DNA of 64,000 nucleotides from Nisaea sediminum (lineage in GTDB: Bacteria > Pseudomonadota > Alphaproteobacteria > Thalassobaculales > Thalassobaculaceae), in assembly GCF_014904705.1 (NCBI RefSeq), contig NZ_JACZCQ010000013.1, positions 1-64,000 on the forward strand, written 5' to 3'. The position numbers and the translations under genes were made by a program. Position 1 is the first letter of the stretch. Each line of letters opens with the position of its first letter. A model generated the notes under the pieces. The model ran no database searches and was not told the DNA's origin. It was given only the letters and a program-made list of their open reading frames with translations. Positions 43,895-56,879 of the stretch are shown here, piece by piece.

Positions 43895-45245
43895 GTTCAA
43901 TCTCCCGTGCGATGTCGTTCACCACGGCCTCGACGAGCTTGCTGTCCTCGCCTTCCGCCATCACGCGGATCAACGGTTCCGTTCCGGATTTCCGGATCAG
44001 GACGCGACCGCTGTCCGCGAGGCGCGCCTCGCCTTCGGCGATTGCCGCCTTCACCGCATCGGTGCCGAGCGGCGGCTCGCCCGAATAACGGACGTTCTTC
44101 AACAATTGCGGCAAGGGTGTGAAGATCGAGGCGACTTCGCTCATCGGCCGGCCGGAGGAAATCAGCACCGCGAGCACCTGCAGCGCCGCGATCAGCCCGT
44201 CTCCGGTCGTCGCATGATCGCTCATGATCATGTGCCCCGACTGCTCGCCGCCGAGATTGAACCCCTCGGCGCGCATCTGCTCCAGCACGTAGCGGTCGCC
44301 GACCTTGGTGCGGTGCATGCCGATGCCGATCCCGGCGAGATATTTCTCAAGGCCGAGATTGCTCATCACCGTGGTGACCAGCGCCCCGCCCTTCAGCATT
44401 CCGGCCTCGGCCCAGGAGGTGGCGATCAGGCCCATGATCTGGTCGCCATCGATGATCCGGCCGCTTTCGTCCGCCATGATCAGCCGGTCCGCATCGCCAT
44501 CGAGCGCGATGCCGAGATGGGCGCCGCTTTCGACCACGGCGTTGCACATCGCCTGCGGAGCGGTCGCACCGCAGCCCGCATTGATGTTGGTCCCGTTCGG
44601 CTGCACGCCGATCTCGACCACTTCGGCCCCGAGTTCGAACAGCACCCGCGGCGCGACCCGGTAGGCCGCCCCGTTGGCGCAATCGACCACGAGTTTCAGC
44701 CCGTCGAGGCGCAACCCCTTCGGGAACGTGTTCTTTGCGATCTCGATATAGCGACCTTGGGCATCGTCGAGCCGCCGCGCGCGCCCGAGCCTGTCCGCCG
44801 GCGCCCGATCGCCGGCATCGAGGCGGTCGATCCGGTCCTCGATCTCCTGCTCGACCTCATCGGAAAGCTTGAAGCCGTCCGGCCCGAACAGCTTGATGCC
44901 GTTATCCTGATAGGGATTGTGCGAGGCCGAAAGCATGACGCCCAGATCAGCCCGGAGTGAGCGGGTCAGGCTCGCCACCGCCGGCGTCGGCAACGGTCCG
45001 AGCAGCACCACGTCCATTCCGATCGAGGTAAAGCCCGCCACCATAGCGGGCTCGAGCATATAGCCGGAAAGCCGCGTGTCCTTGCCGATCACGGCCAGCG
45101 GCCGGTGCCCGGTCTTCGGCGCCCCATTGCTGTGGACGAAATGGCGGCCCGCAGCCATGGCCACCCGCAGCGCGGTTTCGGCGGTCATCGGCTCGCTGTT
45201 GGCCGTGCCCCTGATGCCGTCGGTTCCGAAAAGAGATCTGGTCAT
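43881..45245 (-). CDS. glmM: Phosphoglucosamine mutase (454 aa)
   Basis: Converts glucosamine-6-phosphate to glucosamine-1-phosphate for peptidoglycan and lipopolysaccharide. The start is [13 protein letters not shown]. The phosphoserine Ser108 lies in the SASHNP loop, the magnesium site is DGDADR at 249-254, and the substrate loop GGEQSGH is present. The length is as expected. It follows folP by 42 bp and overlaps thiD, which fits the conserved ftsH-folP-glmM order. Confidence 0.95.
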   Translation of the reverse strand: MTRSLFGTDGIRGTANSEPMTAETALRVAMAAGRHFVHSNGAPKTGHRPLAVIGKDTRLSGYMLEPAMVAGFTSIGMDVVLLGPLPTPAVASLTRSLRADLGVMLSASHNPYQDNGIKLFGPDGFKLSDEVEQEIEDRIDRLDAGDRAPADRLGRARRLDDAQGRYIEIAKNTFPKGLRLDGLKLVVDCANGAAYRVAPRVLFELGAEVVEIGVQPNGTNINAGCGATAPQAMCNAVVESGAHLGIALDGDADRLIMADESGRIIDGDQIMGLIATSWAEAGMLKGGALVTTVMSNLGLEKYLAGIGIGMHRTKVGDRYVLEQMRAEGFNLGGEQSGHMIMSDHATTGDGLIAALQVLAVLISSGRPMSEVASIFTPLPQLLKNVRYSGEPPLGTDAVKAAIAEGEARLADSGRVLIRKSGTEPLIRVMAEGEDSKLVEAVVNDIAREIERAAG

Positions 45246-45287
45246 GGAGTACCGAACAAGTGTGACGATTGACGATCGGGGCGCAGT

Positions 45288-46421
45288 CTACCGCTCTCCG
45301 GCAACCGCCGCCCATATTTTTAGCGCCTGCGCCGTCTCGGCGACGTCGTGCACGCGCAGGATCTGCACGCCCTGCTCGATCCCGGCGAGCGCTGCCGCGA
45401 GGGAGCCTGGAACCCGTTGTTTCGCTGGCTCTTCCCGGCTGAGCAGACCGATGAAGCGCTTGCGCGAGACGCCAAGCAGAACCGGACATCGAAGTCCATG
45501 GAGCAGACCGAGCCGGGCCAGAACCTCGAGATTATGCCTGGCGTTCTTGGCGAATCCGATGCCGGGATCGACGATCATGCGCGCCCGGGCGATGCCGTCC
45601 CGCTCGGCCTCGAGCACGCGCGCCTCGATCTCCTCGAGAACCTGCAGGGGCGAGAAATCGTAGACCGCCTCTCCCTGCATGCTCTGCGGTTCGCCGCGCA
45701 TATGCATCAGCATCGCCGGAACGCCCGCCTCCGCGACGATGCGGCGGCTCTCCGGATCTTTGAGCCCGGTCACGTCGTTAACGATGTCGGCTCCCGCATC
45801 GAGAGCCGCACGCATGACGTCCGGGCGGCGGGTATCGACGCTGATCACCGGGCGTTTGGCTCCCGCGCGGCGGCGGATGCCCTCGATCACCGGCACGACA
45901 CGGCGCAGCTCCTCATCGACCGGGACCGGGTCCGCACCCGGACGGGTCGACTCGCCCCCGATATCCAGGATGTCGGCGCCCTGCATCAGAAGCTCGAAGG
46001 CATGGTCGACAGCGACGTCACGCTCAGCGAAGTCACCGCCGTCGGAGAAGCTGTCGGGGGTCACATTGACGATGCCCATGACCAGCGGCCGGCCCTGCGG
46101 CAACCCGCAGAGCGGTGCGCGCGCCGCTGTCAGCGCGAGCATTTCCGCCTCGAAGGCGTCCGCGAGACCTTCTCCGGCCGACCATTCCGCAGCGATGCCA
46201 AGCGGAACCGGTCCGATCAGATGGATCGCCTCGCCCGAGCGCGCAATGATTTCGACAGTGGTGAAGGCGCCGGGTCCGCCCGCGAGCGGCCGGGCAACGC
46301 CGGCATCGGCAAGGCGCGCGGCACTCTCGCCCCAGAGCAGCCCATCCGGACGCAGGCGCAGCCGCGCTCCGGATGGCAAAAGGCCGCGCCGAAGCGCGGC
46401 CTCTCGAAGGATTTCGGCCAT
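45288..46421 (-). CDS. folP: Dihydropteroate synthase (377 aa)
   Basis: Folate-pathway enzyme that joins p-aminobenzoate to the pterin. The TIM barrel holds GIVNVTPDSFSDGG (about 144-157), DIGGESTRPGA and a late GVSRKRFIG. The 130-residue N-terminal extension (AEILREAALRRGL onward) is common in alphaproteobacterial FolP. ATG 46421 is 4 bp from the ftsH stop; the frame upstream is inside ftsH. A perfect hairpin (aggccgcgc/gcgcggcct, 46380-46400) lies inside its first codons. Confidence 0.92.
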   Translation of the reverse strand: MAEILREAALRRGLLPSGARLRLRPDGLLWGESAARLADAGVARPLAGGPGAFTTVEIIARSGEAIHLIGPVPLGIAAEWSAGEGLADAFEAEMLALTAARAPLCGLPQGRPLVMGIVNVTPDSFSDGGDFAERDVAVDHAFELLMQGADILDIGGESTRPGADPVPVDEELRRVVPVIEGIRRRAGAKRPVISVDTRRPDVMRAALDAGADIVNDVTGLKDPESRRIVAEAGVPAMLMHMRGEPQSMQGEAVYDFSPLQVLEEIEARVLEAERDGIARARMIVDPGIGFAKNARHNLEVLARLGLLHGLRCPVLLGVSRKRFIGLLSREEPAKQRVPGSLAAALAGIEQGVQILRVHDVAETAQALKIWAAVAGER

Positions 46422-46425
46422 CGGT

Positions 46426-48360
<1,935 letters not shown>

Positions 48361-48406
48361 GCTGATCGTGCCTCGGTAGGGTTCCTATACAGCCGGAGGC
48401 CCATTC

Positions 48407-49828
48407 TTAGACTTTCGCTCCGGCCCTGTCATCCCTGCTCGCCCGGAACGCATCTGCGACCCAGGGTACGGCGGGACGAAATTCTATTTGAAGACGGCCG
48501 TCTTCCGACTGCGCCGCATCTGTCCACGTCTCCGGAAAGTGGGGGGCAAAGAGACGCCCGTCAAGGTCGGTGACCGCCGGAAGCGAGCATCGGACACTCT
48601 CGGGCAGCGCCAGCGCCGACCCTGCCGGAGGCCGCAGACGGCGCAGGCGGCGGTCGCCCGCGCGGGTCAGCATATGTACCCAGGCAGGCCGGTCCTCGCG
48701 CCAGATGACGTCGAAGCGACCGTCCCAGCGTAACCCGGCGCCGGCCCCGACAATCCGGGGCCGCAGGCCGCGTGGCGTCTCCCGCACGATCCAGATGCCG
48801 TCCTTTTCCGTTCTCCAGACCAGGCACCCGGCGAGCGTGACACGCGAGAAGCCGCCCTCGGAGACCCAGCGCTCGAGCCGCGCCAGACTTTCCCCACGCG
48901 GCGGATGGCCTCCCCCGCCGACGGATTGCAGCAGGCCGGAGAGCAGTTTGCGACGCAAGGCCGCGGGCAGCCCCTTGAGCGTGATCGGGTCGAGGCGCAC
49001 GAAACCGCGCGGATCGAGCTCTCCCGCCTCCCGAAGGAAGGAGGCTAGCGTGCCGTCGCTCCAATCCCGGAGCCGGGAGAACACCGATGCCACACGATGG
49101 AGCACCATCGCGTCCAGACCGGCGGCGCGACGGCCGTCCGCCTCCTGGCGCACCCTGACCCGCTCGAACTTGCGGTTCCGGTTGCTCGGGTCCTCGATCC
49201 AGGCCTGGGCTTCCGTCACACAATGGGCCCTGAGGCGCTGCGGCGAAATACCGAGCAGCGGCCGATAGACGGGGAATTCCGCGTGCATTTGACGCATCCG
49301 AATTCCCGCGAGCCCGTCGGGACCGCTGTCCCGGCCAAGCCGCATGACCATGGTCTCGGCCTGGTCTTCGAGATGATGCGCGAGGAAAATTCCCCGGGCC
49401 CCAAGCTCCCGGGCACGACCCGTCATGAGCGCGAACCGGGCCGCGCGCGCCGCCGCCTGAACGCCAGCTACCGGCTTGCCCGCGGACCAGCGGAGGATAT
49501 CGGACGCAATACCGCGGGCTTGCAGCCAGCCGGACACACGGGCGGCTTCCGCCGCGGACTCCGCCCGCAGCCCATGATCCACGATGAGGGCTCGGAACCG
49601 GTGCCCATTGGCCCGGCACCAGCGATCAAGGAGCAGGCAGAGGGCCATGCTGTCGGCACCGCCGGAAACACCGGCGAGAAAGAGCGACGGTGGCGCGTCG
49701 GTCAAGGCCGGCTCAACGGCCCGGATCAGCCGGCCGAACTCGTCCTCGCCGACCGGCGCGACGCCGATCTCGGCGCTCTCCCGCCGTCCGGGCCGGAGAT
49801 CAGCAGCCGATGCGTTTGCGCTCGGCAT
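48407..49828 (-). CDS. tilS: tRNA(Ile)-lysidine synthase (473 aa)
   Basis: Changes cytidine 34 of the CAU anticodon tRNA-Ile to lysidine, so that AUA is read as isoleucine. The PP-loop ATPase motif SGGADS is at 55-60, followed by DHGLRAES and HHLEDQAETMVMRL typical of TilS. Its C-terminal domain is divergent. The frame opens at ATG 49858 too, but ATG 49828 leaves only a short overlap with ybgF (stop at 49800). Position between ybgF and ftsH is conserved in the class. Confidence 0.88.
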   Translation of the reverse strand: MPSANASAADLRPGRRESAEIGVAPVGEDEFGRLIRAVEPALTDAPPSLFLAGVSGGADSMALCLLLDRWCRANGHRFRALIVDHGLRAESAAEAARVSGWLQARGIASDILRWSAGKPVAGVQAAARAARFALMTGRARELGARGIFLAHHLEDQAETMVMRLGRDSGPDGLAGIRMRQMHAEFPVYRPLLGISPQRLRAHCVTEAQAWIEDPSNRNRKFERVRVRQEADGRRAAGLDAMVLHRVASVFSRLRDWSDGTLASFLREAGELDPRGFVRLDPITLKGLPAALRRKLLSGLLQSVGGGGHPPRGESLARLERWVSEGGFSRVTLAGCLVWRTEKDGIWIVRETPRGLRPRIVGAGAGLRWDGRFDVIWREDRPAWVHMLTRAGDRRLRRLRPPAGSALALPESVRCSLPAVTDLDGRLFAPHFPETWTDAAQSEDGRLQIEFRPAVPWVADAFRASRDDRAGAKV

Positions 49829-50885
49829 CCGCCCGGCGCTTGATATTGTCCGACGCATTCGGGAAATCGGCCCTCAGCTTGTCGAAGGTGACGCAGGCAT
49901 CGTCCTTGCGATCCATACGGGCGAGGGAAAAGCCGAGCTTCAAGAGATTGTCCGCGGTCTTCGAACTGCCCGGGTAATCGGTGTAGCCGGTCGCGAAGGT
50001 CTTGGCCGCGAGAGGGAAGTCCTTGCGCACGTAATAGGTCTCGCCCAGCCAGTACATGGCATTGCCCGCAAGCGGGCTCTTCGGGTGGCGCTCGAGAAAC
50101 AGGCTCAGGGCCTTCTCGGCGGAGTCGAAATCCTGCTTCTGCAGATAGGCGAACGCGTGCTTGTACTGTTCCTCCGGCGTCCCGTCCGGGAGGATCTGTC
50201 CGGCCGACGGAGCACTCGCCACCGCCTCGGGCTTGCTCGCCGCCGCGCCGCCCTCCGGTGCGGGCAGCTGGGCCGTTCCCTCGTCCACAGCCTTGATCTC
50301 GGCCTGGCTCAAGGTCCCCAGAACCCCCTGACCCTGCCCCGGAACAGGCGCAGGCTCAGCCTGCGGAGCCTGGGCGATCGCGCCGCCACCTGGACGGGGT
50401 TCGCCGGACTGAACCGGCGCGCCGCCCTGCTCCAGCGCCTGCAGCCGGAAATCGATGTCGCGCACCAGCCGGTCGAGGCGTCCGGAATTCTGCTCGACGC
50501 GGAACTCGACCTCCTCGATCTTGCCGGTCAGCGAGCGGATCAGCGTTTCCAGCTGCTGCAGACGCACTTCGACGCGCGCGGCATAGCTGGTGTCGAGCGA
50601 TCCCGATTGGCCCCCCGCAGAGGCGGAGGACCCGGAGCCGCGGGTGATGGGAGCCGGGCTGACAGGTGTCGCCGTAATCCCGGTTCCGGCGCCGCCGGCC
50701 CCCGGAGTCGAGAGCGTGTTGCGATAGAGCTGGCGCTGCAGGTCCTGCATGTCCCGCTCCATCCGGTCGAGCCGGTTAAGCAGATTCTGCACATCCTGCG
50801 CGGCGGCAGACCCGATCGACGTCATGGCTATCGCGACAGCCGCGCCGAACAGACAGAACCCGCGCACTCCGTACCGCCTGATCAT
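49800..50885 (-). CDS. cpoB: Cell division coordinator CpoB / YbgF (361 aa)
   Basis: Periplasmic partner of TolA that couples outer-membrane constriction to peptidoglycan synthesis. The signal peptide is at 1-29 (ending AAAQ). A coiled-coil trimerisation part (about 30-155, with repeated Leu-Arg heptads) is followed by a long Pro/Ala/Gly linker and a TPR region (about 240-355, YKHAFAYLQKQDFDSAEKALSLF). Its promoter lies between 50886 and the pal terminator. It is the last Tol-Pal gene and overlaps the tilS start. Confidence 0.88.
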   Translation of the reverse strand: MIRRYGVRGFCLFGAAVAIAMTSIGSAAAQDVQNLLNRLDRMERDMQDLQRQLYRNTLSTPGAGGAGTGITATPVSPAPITRGSGSSASAGGQSGSLDTSYAARVEVRLQQLETLIRSLTGKIEEVEFRVEQNSGRLDRLVRDIDFRLQALEQGGAPVQSGEPRPGGGAIAQAPQAEPAPVPGQGQGVLGTLSQAEIKAVDEGTAQLPAPEGGAAASKPEAVASAPSAGQILPDGTPEEQYKHAFAYLQKQDFDSAEKALSLFLERHPKSPLAGNAMYWLGETYYVRKDFPLAAKTFATGYTDYPGSSKTADNLLKLGFSLARMDRKDDACVTFDKLRADFPNASDNIKRRADAERKRIGC

Positions 50886-51000
50886 ACTTCAAACTCCCGG
50901 CCTCTGATTTACCGCAAAGCCCAGTATCGCCCGATATTCGAGCAGGAATATGGCATCGATGCGGCTGATCGCACCCGATGCCCTGCACCTCAAAAGACGA

Positions 51001-51030
51001 CGCGCCGGTCTGGAACCCCAGACCGGCGCG
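51001..51030 (-). terminator. Terminator after pal
   Basis: Perfect 13-bp stem (cgcgccggtctgg/ccagaccggcgcg) with a 4-nt loop, followed on the minus strand by TCGTCTTTTG. It lies between the pal stop and cpoB, so cpoB-tilS probably has its own promoter. Confidence 0.8.
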
Positions 51031-51057
51031 GTCCTATTCACGTCAACCGGCAGAACC

Positions 51058-51567
51058 TTAGTTGATGGTGGTCACACCACGACGGTTCTGGGCCCAGGCT
51101 TCCTCGTTGCTGCCGAACGCAACCGGACGCTCTTTGCCGTAGCTGATGGTCGCGATACGGCCCGCATCGATACCGAGCGCGACCAGATAGTCCTTCGCCG
51201 CGGTGGCACGACGCTCGCCGAGGGCGAGGTTGTATTCACGGGTACCGCGCTCGTCACAGTGACCTTCGATCGTGACCGTCACGCTCGGGTACTTGCGCAG
51301 CCAGAAAGCCTGGCGCTCAAGCGTCGTACGCGCTTCAGACGACAGGTCGTATTTATCGAAGTCGAAGAAAACCCGATCACCGACTTCCGCGACAAACTCC
51401 TCGCGGGACCCTGCTACGGGGCCGGACGGCGCCGCGCTCGTCGCAGGCTGGTTCGCAGCCGGCACAGTCGATCCCGCGCCGCCCGACTGGGAAGCAGTCT
51501 CCTGGTCGGTCGAGCACGCGGCAACGAGCAACGCCGCGGCCACGATTGAAAGAAACTTCTTAGCCAT
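51058..51567 (-). CDS. pal: Peptidoglycan-associated lipoprotein Pal (169 aa)
   Basis: Outer-membrane lipoprotein. The lipobox is LLVAAC with Cys18, followed by a Ser/Ala/Thr linker and an OmpA-like peptidoglycan-binding domain (about 58-169). That domain holds FFDFDKYDLSSEA and the motif IEGHCDERGTREYNLALGERR. It links the outer membrane to the wall and to TolB. It lies 168 bp after tolB, with the Tol genes upstream, and is ended by a strong terminator. Confidence 0.95.
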   Translation of the reverse strand: MAKKFLSIVAAALLVAACSTDQETASQSGGAGSTVPAANQPATSAAPSGPVAGSREEFVAEVGDRVFFDFDKYDLSSEARTTLERQAFWLRKYPSVTVTIEGHCDERGTREYNLALGERRATAAKDYLVALGIDAGRIATISYGKERPVAFGSNEEAWAQNRRGVTTIN

Positions 51568-51735
51568 TCTAAAACACCCCCACGGAAGTGAGCCTTCGAT
51601 CCAAGTTAACGGTCGTGCCCCTGCGACTCATAGCTGGACGCGCCAATCCTTTGTGTTGTTTAACAGATTTCAACACGTTGGGATAGCCGCTCGTTATCGG
51701 ATTCGCTCGATCGCGCGCAATATATTTGCCCGCAG

Positions 51736-53106
51736 TCAGGGAATCAAGGGCGACCATGCGGGGTCGGAAGCGTCCACCGGAGTGACAATTTCGCGCTCGT
51801 TATACCCTGTAAGGTCAATGGAATAGAGTCTGGTTTTGCCACCACGACCGGATGAATCCGATGGGAACTGCTTGAAATATATCAAAACTCTCCCGTTCGG
51901 GGCCCAGGTCGGAGCCTCCACGAGATAGCCTTGCGCCAACAGACGCTCGCCGGTTCCGTCGGGCCGCATGACACCGATATAGAACTGCCCGCCCGCCATT
52001 TTGGTGAAAGCGATCAAGTCCCCGCGTGGCGACCAGACCGGCGTGGCATAGCGCCCCTTTCCGAAACTGATTCGCTGCACGTTCCCGCCGCTTGAGTCCA
52101 TCACGTAGATTTGTTGCGTGCCGCCCCGGTCGGAGTTGAAGGTGATCTGCGAGCCGTCCGGCGAAAAGGTCGGCGAGGTATCGATTGACGGGCTGTCGGT
52201 CAGGCGCCGGACCCTGCGGGTCGCCAGATCCATCGTGTAGATGTCGGTGATGCCGTTCCGCGCGAGGCTCATGATCACCCGGTTGCCGTCCGGCGAGAAA
52301 CGCGGTGCGAAGGTCATGCCCGGGAAATCACCGAGAACCTCCTGCTGTCCGGTCTCGATATTGAAGATGTAGACCCGCGGCTTGTCGTTGTAATAGGCGA
52401 GATAGGTGATCTCCTGCAGGGTCGGCGAGAAACGCGGCGTCAGCACGAGATCGCGGCCGTCAGTCAGGAAACGGTTGTTGGCGCCGTCCTGGTCCATGAT
52501 CGCGAGGCGCTTGGTCCGGCGGTCCGGCGGGCCGCTCTCCGCGATATAGACAATACGGGTGTCGAAATAGCCACTCTCGCCGGTCATGCGCTGGTAGATC
52601 GCATCCGAGATGATATGCGCGACGCGGCGCCAGTTCGCGGGCACCGTGGTATAGGCATTCGCGACCATCTGCTGTTCCGCAAAGACGTCCCAGAGCCGGA
52701 ACTCGACCTTCACCGCCCCGCTGGCCTCGAAGCTTACCGCGCCATGCACAAGGGCCTGCGCGTTGATGATCCGCCAGTCACCGAACCGTGGCAGTGCGCT
52801 CAGCGAGACATTCTGCTGGATGAAGGCCGACTTGCTGATCGGCGCAAAGAGGCCGGAACGCTCCAGGTTTGCCGCGATCACCGCCGCAATGTCGCGGCCG
52901 ATCTGGGCGCTTTCACCGTTGTTACCGGTAAAGTCCGCGATCGCCACGGGCAGCGGATCGACCTTGCCCTGGGTGATATCGATCCGGAGCTCGGCGCGTG
53001 CCGTGCCGGCGAAGCAAAGCGCGGCGAACAGGGCGGGCAGGAGCAGACGCCAGAACAGCGCGGCAGGTGAAAATTCGGCAGTCCGGGACAGTCCAGCGAA
53101 CCTCAT
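51736..53106 (-). CDS. tolB: Tol-Pal system protein TolB (456 aa)
   Basis: Periplasmic protein bridging Pal and TolA. The signal peptide covers 1-37 ([12 protein letters not shown]). An N-terminal alpha/beta domain ([20 protein letters not shown]) is followed by a six-bladed beta-propeller with repeated PD40 motifs such as [29 protein letters not shown] and [15 protein letters not shown] 53106 starts at MRFAGLSRT; the frame extends 81 bp upstream into the tolA end without a signal. It lies 35 bp after tolA. Confidence 0.95.
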   Translation of the reverse strand: MRFAGLSRTAEFSPAALFWRLLLPALFAALCFAGTARAELRIDITQGKVDPLPVAIADFTGNNGESAQIGRDIAAVIAANLERSGLFAPISKSAFIQQNVSLSALPRFGDWRIINAQALVHGAVSFEASGAVKVEFRLWDVFAEQQMVANAYTTVPANWRRVAHIISDAIYQRMTGESGYFDTRIVYIAESGPPDRRTKRLAIMDQDGANNRFLTDGRDLVLTPRFSPTLQEITYLAYYNDKPRVYIFNIETGQQEVLGDFPGMTFAPRFSPDGNRVIMSLARNGITDIYTMDLATRRVRRLTDSPSIDTSPTFSPDGSQITFNSDRGGTQQIYVMDSSGGNVQRISFGKGRYATPVWSPRGDLIAFTKMAGGQFYIGVMRPDGTGERLLAQGYLVEAPTWAPNGRVLIYFKQFPSDSSGRGGKTRLYSIDLTGYNEREIVTPVDASDPAWSPLIP

Positions 53107-53141
53107 GATCGGCCTCTCAAGTCGGTCGTGATCGCAGATCT

Positions 53142-54104
53142 TCACAGCAGATCCCTCGGATTGAAGGTCATGGTGATGGTCTTCCATGCCTCGTATTTTT
53201 CAGGCGGCAGCGGAAGCTTGCCGCAGCTCAGAACCGCGCGCCGCGCACTCTCGGCGGCGGTGCGGAAGAAAGTGTCGCGGGAAAGACGCGACTGATCGAC
53301 GATGCGAGCGTCCCGCACGCTGCCGTCGGCGTTCATCTGCAGCGCGATCTCGATATAGAGATCCCCGGCATCCTTGGCGCCGGCCGGCACGTTCCAGCAT
53401 TGCGCGATCTGCCGGCGGACGGCGTCGATCTCGCTGACGGAGACCTTGTTCTCCGGATCGAAGGCCTTGTCGGAGCGGCTGCGCGCGGGCGCGTTCAGCT
53501 TCGCCAAGACGTCCTTCAGCGGATCGGTCTTGTCCTCTTTCTTCTTCTCTTCCTCTTTCGGCTTGGCCGCGACCGTCGGCTCGGTCTTCTCGAGCGTCTT
53601 CAGCAGACGCGAGAAATCCTGCTTCTTGTCGTCCTTCTTCGGCTTCTCCGCCGTGTCCTTCGGATCCGGCACGGGAGCGCGCGGCTTCGGGCGCGGCTTG
53701 GGCGCCGGCTGCGGCGCCTGGGCGACCTTCTCCGGTTCCGGCTCCTTTGCAGGTGCAGGCTTCGGAACCGGCGCCGGTTCCGGCTCGGGGGCCTCGGCGA
53801 CGGGTTTCGGTGCTGGCTCGGGCGCCGGGGCGGGCGGGGGCGGAGGCGGCGGAGCTTCGGCCTGAGGCGGCGGAGGCGGAGCTTCCTTCGGCTCGGGCTT
53901 CGGCGTTTCGGGCTCCGGCTCCTTGGGCTTTTCAGGCTCGGCCGTCACGGTCGGGGTATTCGTCACCTCGGTGATCGGTACCATATCGACGATCACCAGC
54001 TGCTCCGGAAGGATGTCGTCGTTCCGGAGCTGGGGCAGGCCGAACCAGGCGATGGCAAAGACCGCCGCGTGCAGGCCGACAGATATGGTGAGCCCCGTGC
54101 GCAT
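53142..54104 (-). CDS. tolA: Tol-Pal system protein TolA (320 aa)
   Basis: Inner-membrane anchored spanning protein. The N-terminal helix is at about 4-20. A very long Pro/Glu/Lys/Ala-rich region (about 55-210, [20 protein letters not shown]-type) spans the periplasm. A C-terminal domain (about 225-320) holds [22 protein letters not shown], which is typical for the TolA/TonB end that binds TolB. It follows tolR by 4 bp. The proline-rich repeats are expected for the family and are not a sign of misannotation. Confidence 0.92.
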   Translation of the reverse strand: MRTGLTISVGLHAAVFAIAWFGLPQLRNDDILPEQLVIVDMVPITEVTNTPTVTAEPEKPKEPEPETPKPEPKEAPPPPPQAEAPPPPPPPAPAPEPAPKPVAEAPEPEPAPVPKPAPAKEPEPEKVAQAPQPAPKPRPKPRAPVPDPKDTAEKPKKDDKKQDFSRLLKTLEKTEPTVAAKPKEEEKKKEDKTDPLKDVLAKLNAPARSRSDKAFDPENKVSVSEIDAVRRQIAQCWNVPAGAKDAGDLYIEIALQMNADGSVRDARIVDQSRLSRDTFFRTAAESARRAVLSCGKLPLPPEKYEAWKTITMTFNPRDLL

Positions 54105-54108
54105 GGTG

Positions 54109-54558
54109 TCAGCGCGTTCCCTTCATCGTGTCCGGAATCTCGGCAAGCAGGGCGACCTTGGTGAAGCCGGCGGCACTGATCAGCCCCATCACTTCCATCA
54201 CCGTGCCGTACTGGATCGCCTTGTCGCCGCGCACGAAGATACGCACGTCGGGTCGCTGTCCGGTGACCGCGTTCAGCCGCGGCACCAGGTTTTCGCGCGG
54301 CACCTCGGTTTCCTGCAGGAAGATCACGCCCTCCGCATTGACGGAGACCACCAGCGGCTCGACCTCGTCGGTGAGCTGGGCCGCTTCGGTCTTCGGCAGA
54401 TCCACCGGCACGCCGACGGTGAGCAGCGGCGCCGTCACCATGAAGACGATGAGCAGCACGAGCATCACGTCGACCAGCGGGGTCACGTTGATCTCACTGA
54501 GCGGGCGGTAGCGGTTCCGCCCCTTTCCGCGCCCGTTTCCGATCATGGAAGCGGCCAT
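54109..54558 (-). CDS. tolR: Tol-Pal system protein TolR (149 aa)
   Basis: Single-helix inner-membrane protein. The helix carries [22 protein letters not shown] with the proton-path Asp, and a periplasmic dimer domain follows (about 50-140). With TolQ it forms the proton-driven motor that energises TolA. It follows tolQ by 3 bp. Confidence 0.94.
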   Translation of the reverse strand: MAASMIGNGRGKGRNRYRPLSEINVTPLVDVMLVLLIVFMVTAPLLTVGVPVDLPKTEAAQLTDEVEPLVVSVNAEGVIFLQETEVPRENLVPRLNAVTGQRPDVRIFVRGDKAIQYGTVMEVMGLISAAGFTKVALLAEIPDTMKGTR

Positions 54559-54561
54559 GGC

Positions 54562-55293
54562 TCAGCCCCCCTCGTCGAGCTGGCGCGAGAGGATCGAGGC
54601 GAACTCGGCCGAGAAGCTTTCCAGACGGCCTGCGAAACGGCCGAGGTCGGTCGAGATCTTGTTGTAGGCGATGACCGCCGGGATGGCGGCGATCAGACCG
54701 AGCGCGGTGGCGAAGAGCGCCTCGGCGATCCCCGGCGCGACGACCGCGAGCGAGGTGTTCTTGGTCGCGGCGATGGACTGGAAGCTGTTCATGATCCCCC
54801 AGACCGTGCCGAACAGGCCGACGAAGGGCGCGACCGAGCCGACCGAGGCAAGGAAGGTCATGTGCTTTTCCAGCCGGTCCATCTCCCGGCCGATCGAAAG
54901 CTGCATCACCTGCTCGATGCGCTGGCGCAGGCTCGCCCGGATCTCCGAACCCTTGGAGGTCAGCCCCTTGGCGGCCGAGCGGCGCCATTCCCGCATCGCG
55001 GCGGAGAACACAGCCGTCATCGGATCGCCGGGCTGCCCGCCGATCCGGTCATAAAGGTCCTCAAGCGAGCCGCCGGACCAGAAGCTTTCCTCGAAATCCT
55101 CGGCCGCCTTGGAGAGACGGCGCAGCTTCAGCGTCTTGTCGACGATGATGGCCCAGCTCCAGACCGAGGCCAGGATCAGGATGACCATCACGGTCTTCAC
55201 GATCCAGTCCGCGGCCAGGAAGAGGCCCCAGATGCTCATGTCGGTGGCGGCCGTACCCCCAAGCGCTACGGTGTCGACGACTGTCTGTTCCAT
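54562..55293 (-). CDS. tolQ: Tol-Pal system protein TolQ (243 aa)
   Basis: Three-helix MotA/TolQ/ExbB proton-channel protein. Helices are at about 25-48, 138-158 ([17 protein letters not shown]) and 176-196 ([23 protein letters not shown]). Conserved Thr residues lie in the last two helices. It starts ATG 55293, 7 bp after ybgC, and leads the tolQ-R-A-B-pal unit. Confidence 0.95.
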   Translation of the reverse strand: MEQTVVDTVALGGTAATDMSIWGLFLAADWIVKTVMVILILASVWSWAIIVDKTLKLRRLSKAAEDFEESFWSGGSLEDLYDRIGGQPGDPMTAVFSAAMREWRRSAAKGLTSKGSEIRASLRQRIEQVMQLSIGREMDRLEKHMTFLASVGSVAPFVGLFGTVWGIMNSFQSIAATKNTSLAVVAPGIAEALFATALGLIAAIPAVIAYNKISTDLGRFAGRLESFSAEFASILSRQLDEGG

Positions 55294-55300
55294 CTAGATG

Positions 55301-55807
55301 CTAATCCCCGGATTTCTGAACGTCCGCCTTCGGCGGTTCCTGGTTCGTCCCAGCCATGATCGGACGGTCCAGTTTTTCCCGGACCGATTTCGGGACCCTG
55401 ACAGGCCGGCCCTTGGCGTCGATGCACGCGATCGTGCTTGCGACCCGAACCAGATGGCCGTCAGTTCCCGTTTTTCTGATTTCCTGTTCCACCTCGAAGG
55501 AGGCGCCTTTCGTCTCCGCGATCCGCGTCGCGATCTCGAGCGCATCGTCCAGACGGGCCGGCAGGCGGAAATCGATGACACTGCGCCGAACCACGAAAAA
55601 AACGCCTTCAGCATCGGAAAGTTCCGACTGGGAAATACCGAGATCTCGGAGATATTCCGTCCGACCGCGCTCGGCAAAGCGCAGGTAGTTGGCGTGATAG
55701 ACGACGCCGCCGGCATCCGTGTCCTCGTAATAGACCCGGGCGCGGAGCACATGGGCGCCATCCGCCGTGAACGAGGTCACCGCAGGCATCGACTTGCGCT
55801 CAGACAT
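55301..55807 (-). CDS. ybgC: Acyl-CoA thioesterase YbgC, Tol-Pal associated (168 aa)
   Basis: Hotdog-fold thioesterase. The catalytic Asp lies in [18 protein letters not shown], the hallmark of the family. It hydrolyses short-chain or acyl-carrier thioesters; its link to Tol function is by conserved location. ATG 55807 overlaps the ruvB stop by 8 bp. Confidence 0.93.
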   Translation of the reverse strand: MSERKSMPAVTSFTADGAHVLRARVYYEDTDAGGVVYHANYLRFAERGRTEYLRDLGISQSELSDAEGVFFVVRRSVIDFRLPARLDDALEIATRIAETKGASFEVEQEIRKTGTDGHLVRVASTIACIDAKGRPVRVPKSVREKLDRPIMAGTNQEPPKADVQKSGD

Positions 55808-56879
55808 CGCACCCCTCGGGATCGTCCTCGAGCAGGGTCATCTGCGCGACTTCGGCCGGCGTGCGATTCGGCGCGGCAAGACCGAGATAGCGGTAGGCGG
55901 CCTCGGACAGCACCCGGCCGCGCGGTGTCCGCTGCAACAGGCCCTGCTGGAGCAGATAGGGTTCGATCACTTCCTCAATCACGTCGCGCTGTTCGGAAAG
56001 CGCGGCGGCCAGTGTTTCCGCCCCGACCGGTCCACCGCCGTAATTCTCGGCGATGCAGCGCAGATATTTCCGGTCCATCGCATCCAGTCCGCGCTCGTCG
56101 ATATCGAGCCGGTTGAGCGCGCCGTCGGCCGCCTTCTGGCCAATCTCCTCGACCCCGGCGACTGCCGCAAAGTCGCGCACCCGGCGCAGCAGGCGCCCGG
56201 CGACGCGCGGCGTGCCGCGGGACCGGTTTGCGATCTCGGTGGCACCGTCCGGCAGCAGGTTCATGCCGAGCAGGGACGCACCGCGCATGACGATGCTCTG
56301 CAGCTCCTCCGGGGTGTAGAATTGCAGCCGCAACGGAATGCCGAAGCGTTCGCGGAGCGGCGTCGTGATCAGGCCGGAGCGCGTGGTCGCCGCCACCAGC
56401 GTAAAGGGTGGCAGATCGATGCGGATCGAACGCGCGGCCGGCCCCTCGCCGATTATGAGGTCGAGCTGAAAGTCCTCCATGGCGGGATAGAGCACTTCCT
56501 CTACGGCAGGATTAAGGCGATGTATCTCGTCGATGAAGAGCACGTCGCGGGCCTGCAGATTGGTCAGAAGCGCTGCGAGATCGCCCGCCTTTGCGATCAC
56601 CGGACCCGAAGTCGCACGGAAGTTCACCCCGAGCTCGCGGGCGACGATCTGCGCCAGCGTTGTCTTGCCGAGACCGGGCGGGCCGAAGAACAGCGTGTGA
56701 TCCATCGCTTCTTCGCGGGCTTTGGCAGCCTCGATGAAAACCTTGAGGTTTTCCCGGCTCTGCTTCTGGCCGACGAAATCGTCGAGCGTGACCGGCCGGA
56801 GCGCCCGTTCCGGGGTATCCTCGACGGAGCGCTCCCCATCGACCAGGCGGCCGCCCTCCTCGTCTTCCCAGGCACTCAC
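55800..56879 (-). CDS. ruvB: Holliday junction branch migration ATPase RuvB (359 aa)
   Basis: AAA+ motor that drives branch migration with RuvA. Walker A GPPGLGKT at 66-73, Walker [11 protein letters not shown], the arginine-finger region and a C-terminal winged helix are all present. The GTG start at 56879 overlaps the ruvA stop (GTGA), so translation is coupled. Confidence 0.96.
   Translation of the reverse strand: MSAWEDEEGGRLVDGERSVEDTPERALRPVTLDDFVGQKQSRENLKVFIEAAKAREEAMDHTLFFGPPGLGKTTLAQIVARELGVNFRATSGPVIAKAGDLAALLTNLQARDVLFIDEIHRLNPAVEEVLYPAMEDFQLDLIIGEGPAARSIRIDLPPFTLVAATTRSGLITTPLRERFGIPLRLQFYTPEELQSIVMRGASLLGMNLLPDGATEIANRSRGTPRVAGRLLRRVRDFAAVAGVEEIGQKAADGALNRLDIDERGLDAMDRKYLRCIAENYGGGPVGAETLAAALSEQRDVIEEVIEPYLLQQGLLQRTPRGRVLSEAAYRYLGLAAPNRTPAEVAQMTLLEDDPEGCDV

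Noticed and set aside
46380-46400. Perfect hairpin (aggccgcgc/gcgcggcct) considered as a terminator between ftsH and folP
   Set aside because: It lies inside the first codons of folP with no T run; it may be chance in Arg/Ala/Leu codons, though it could affect translation.
53374-53865. Gly/Ser-rich plus-strand frame opposite tolA, resembling a low-complexity surface protein
   Set aside because: It is the antisense of the Pro/Lys/Ala-rich TolA linker, which produces Gly/Ser-rich shadows.
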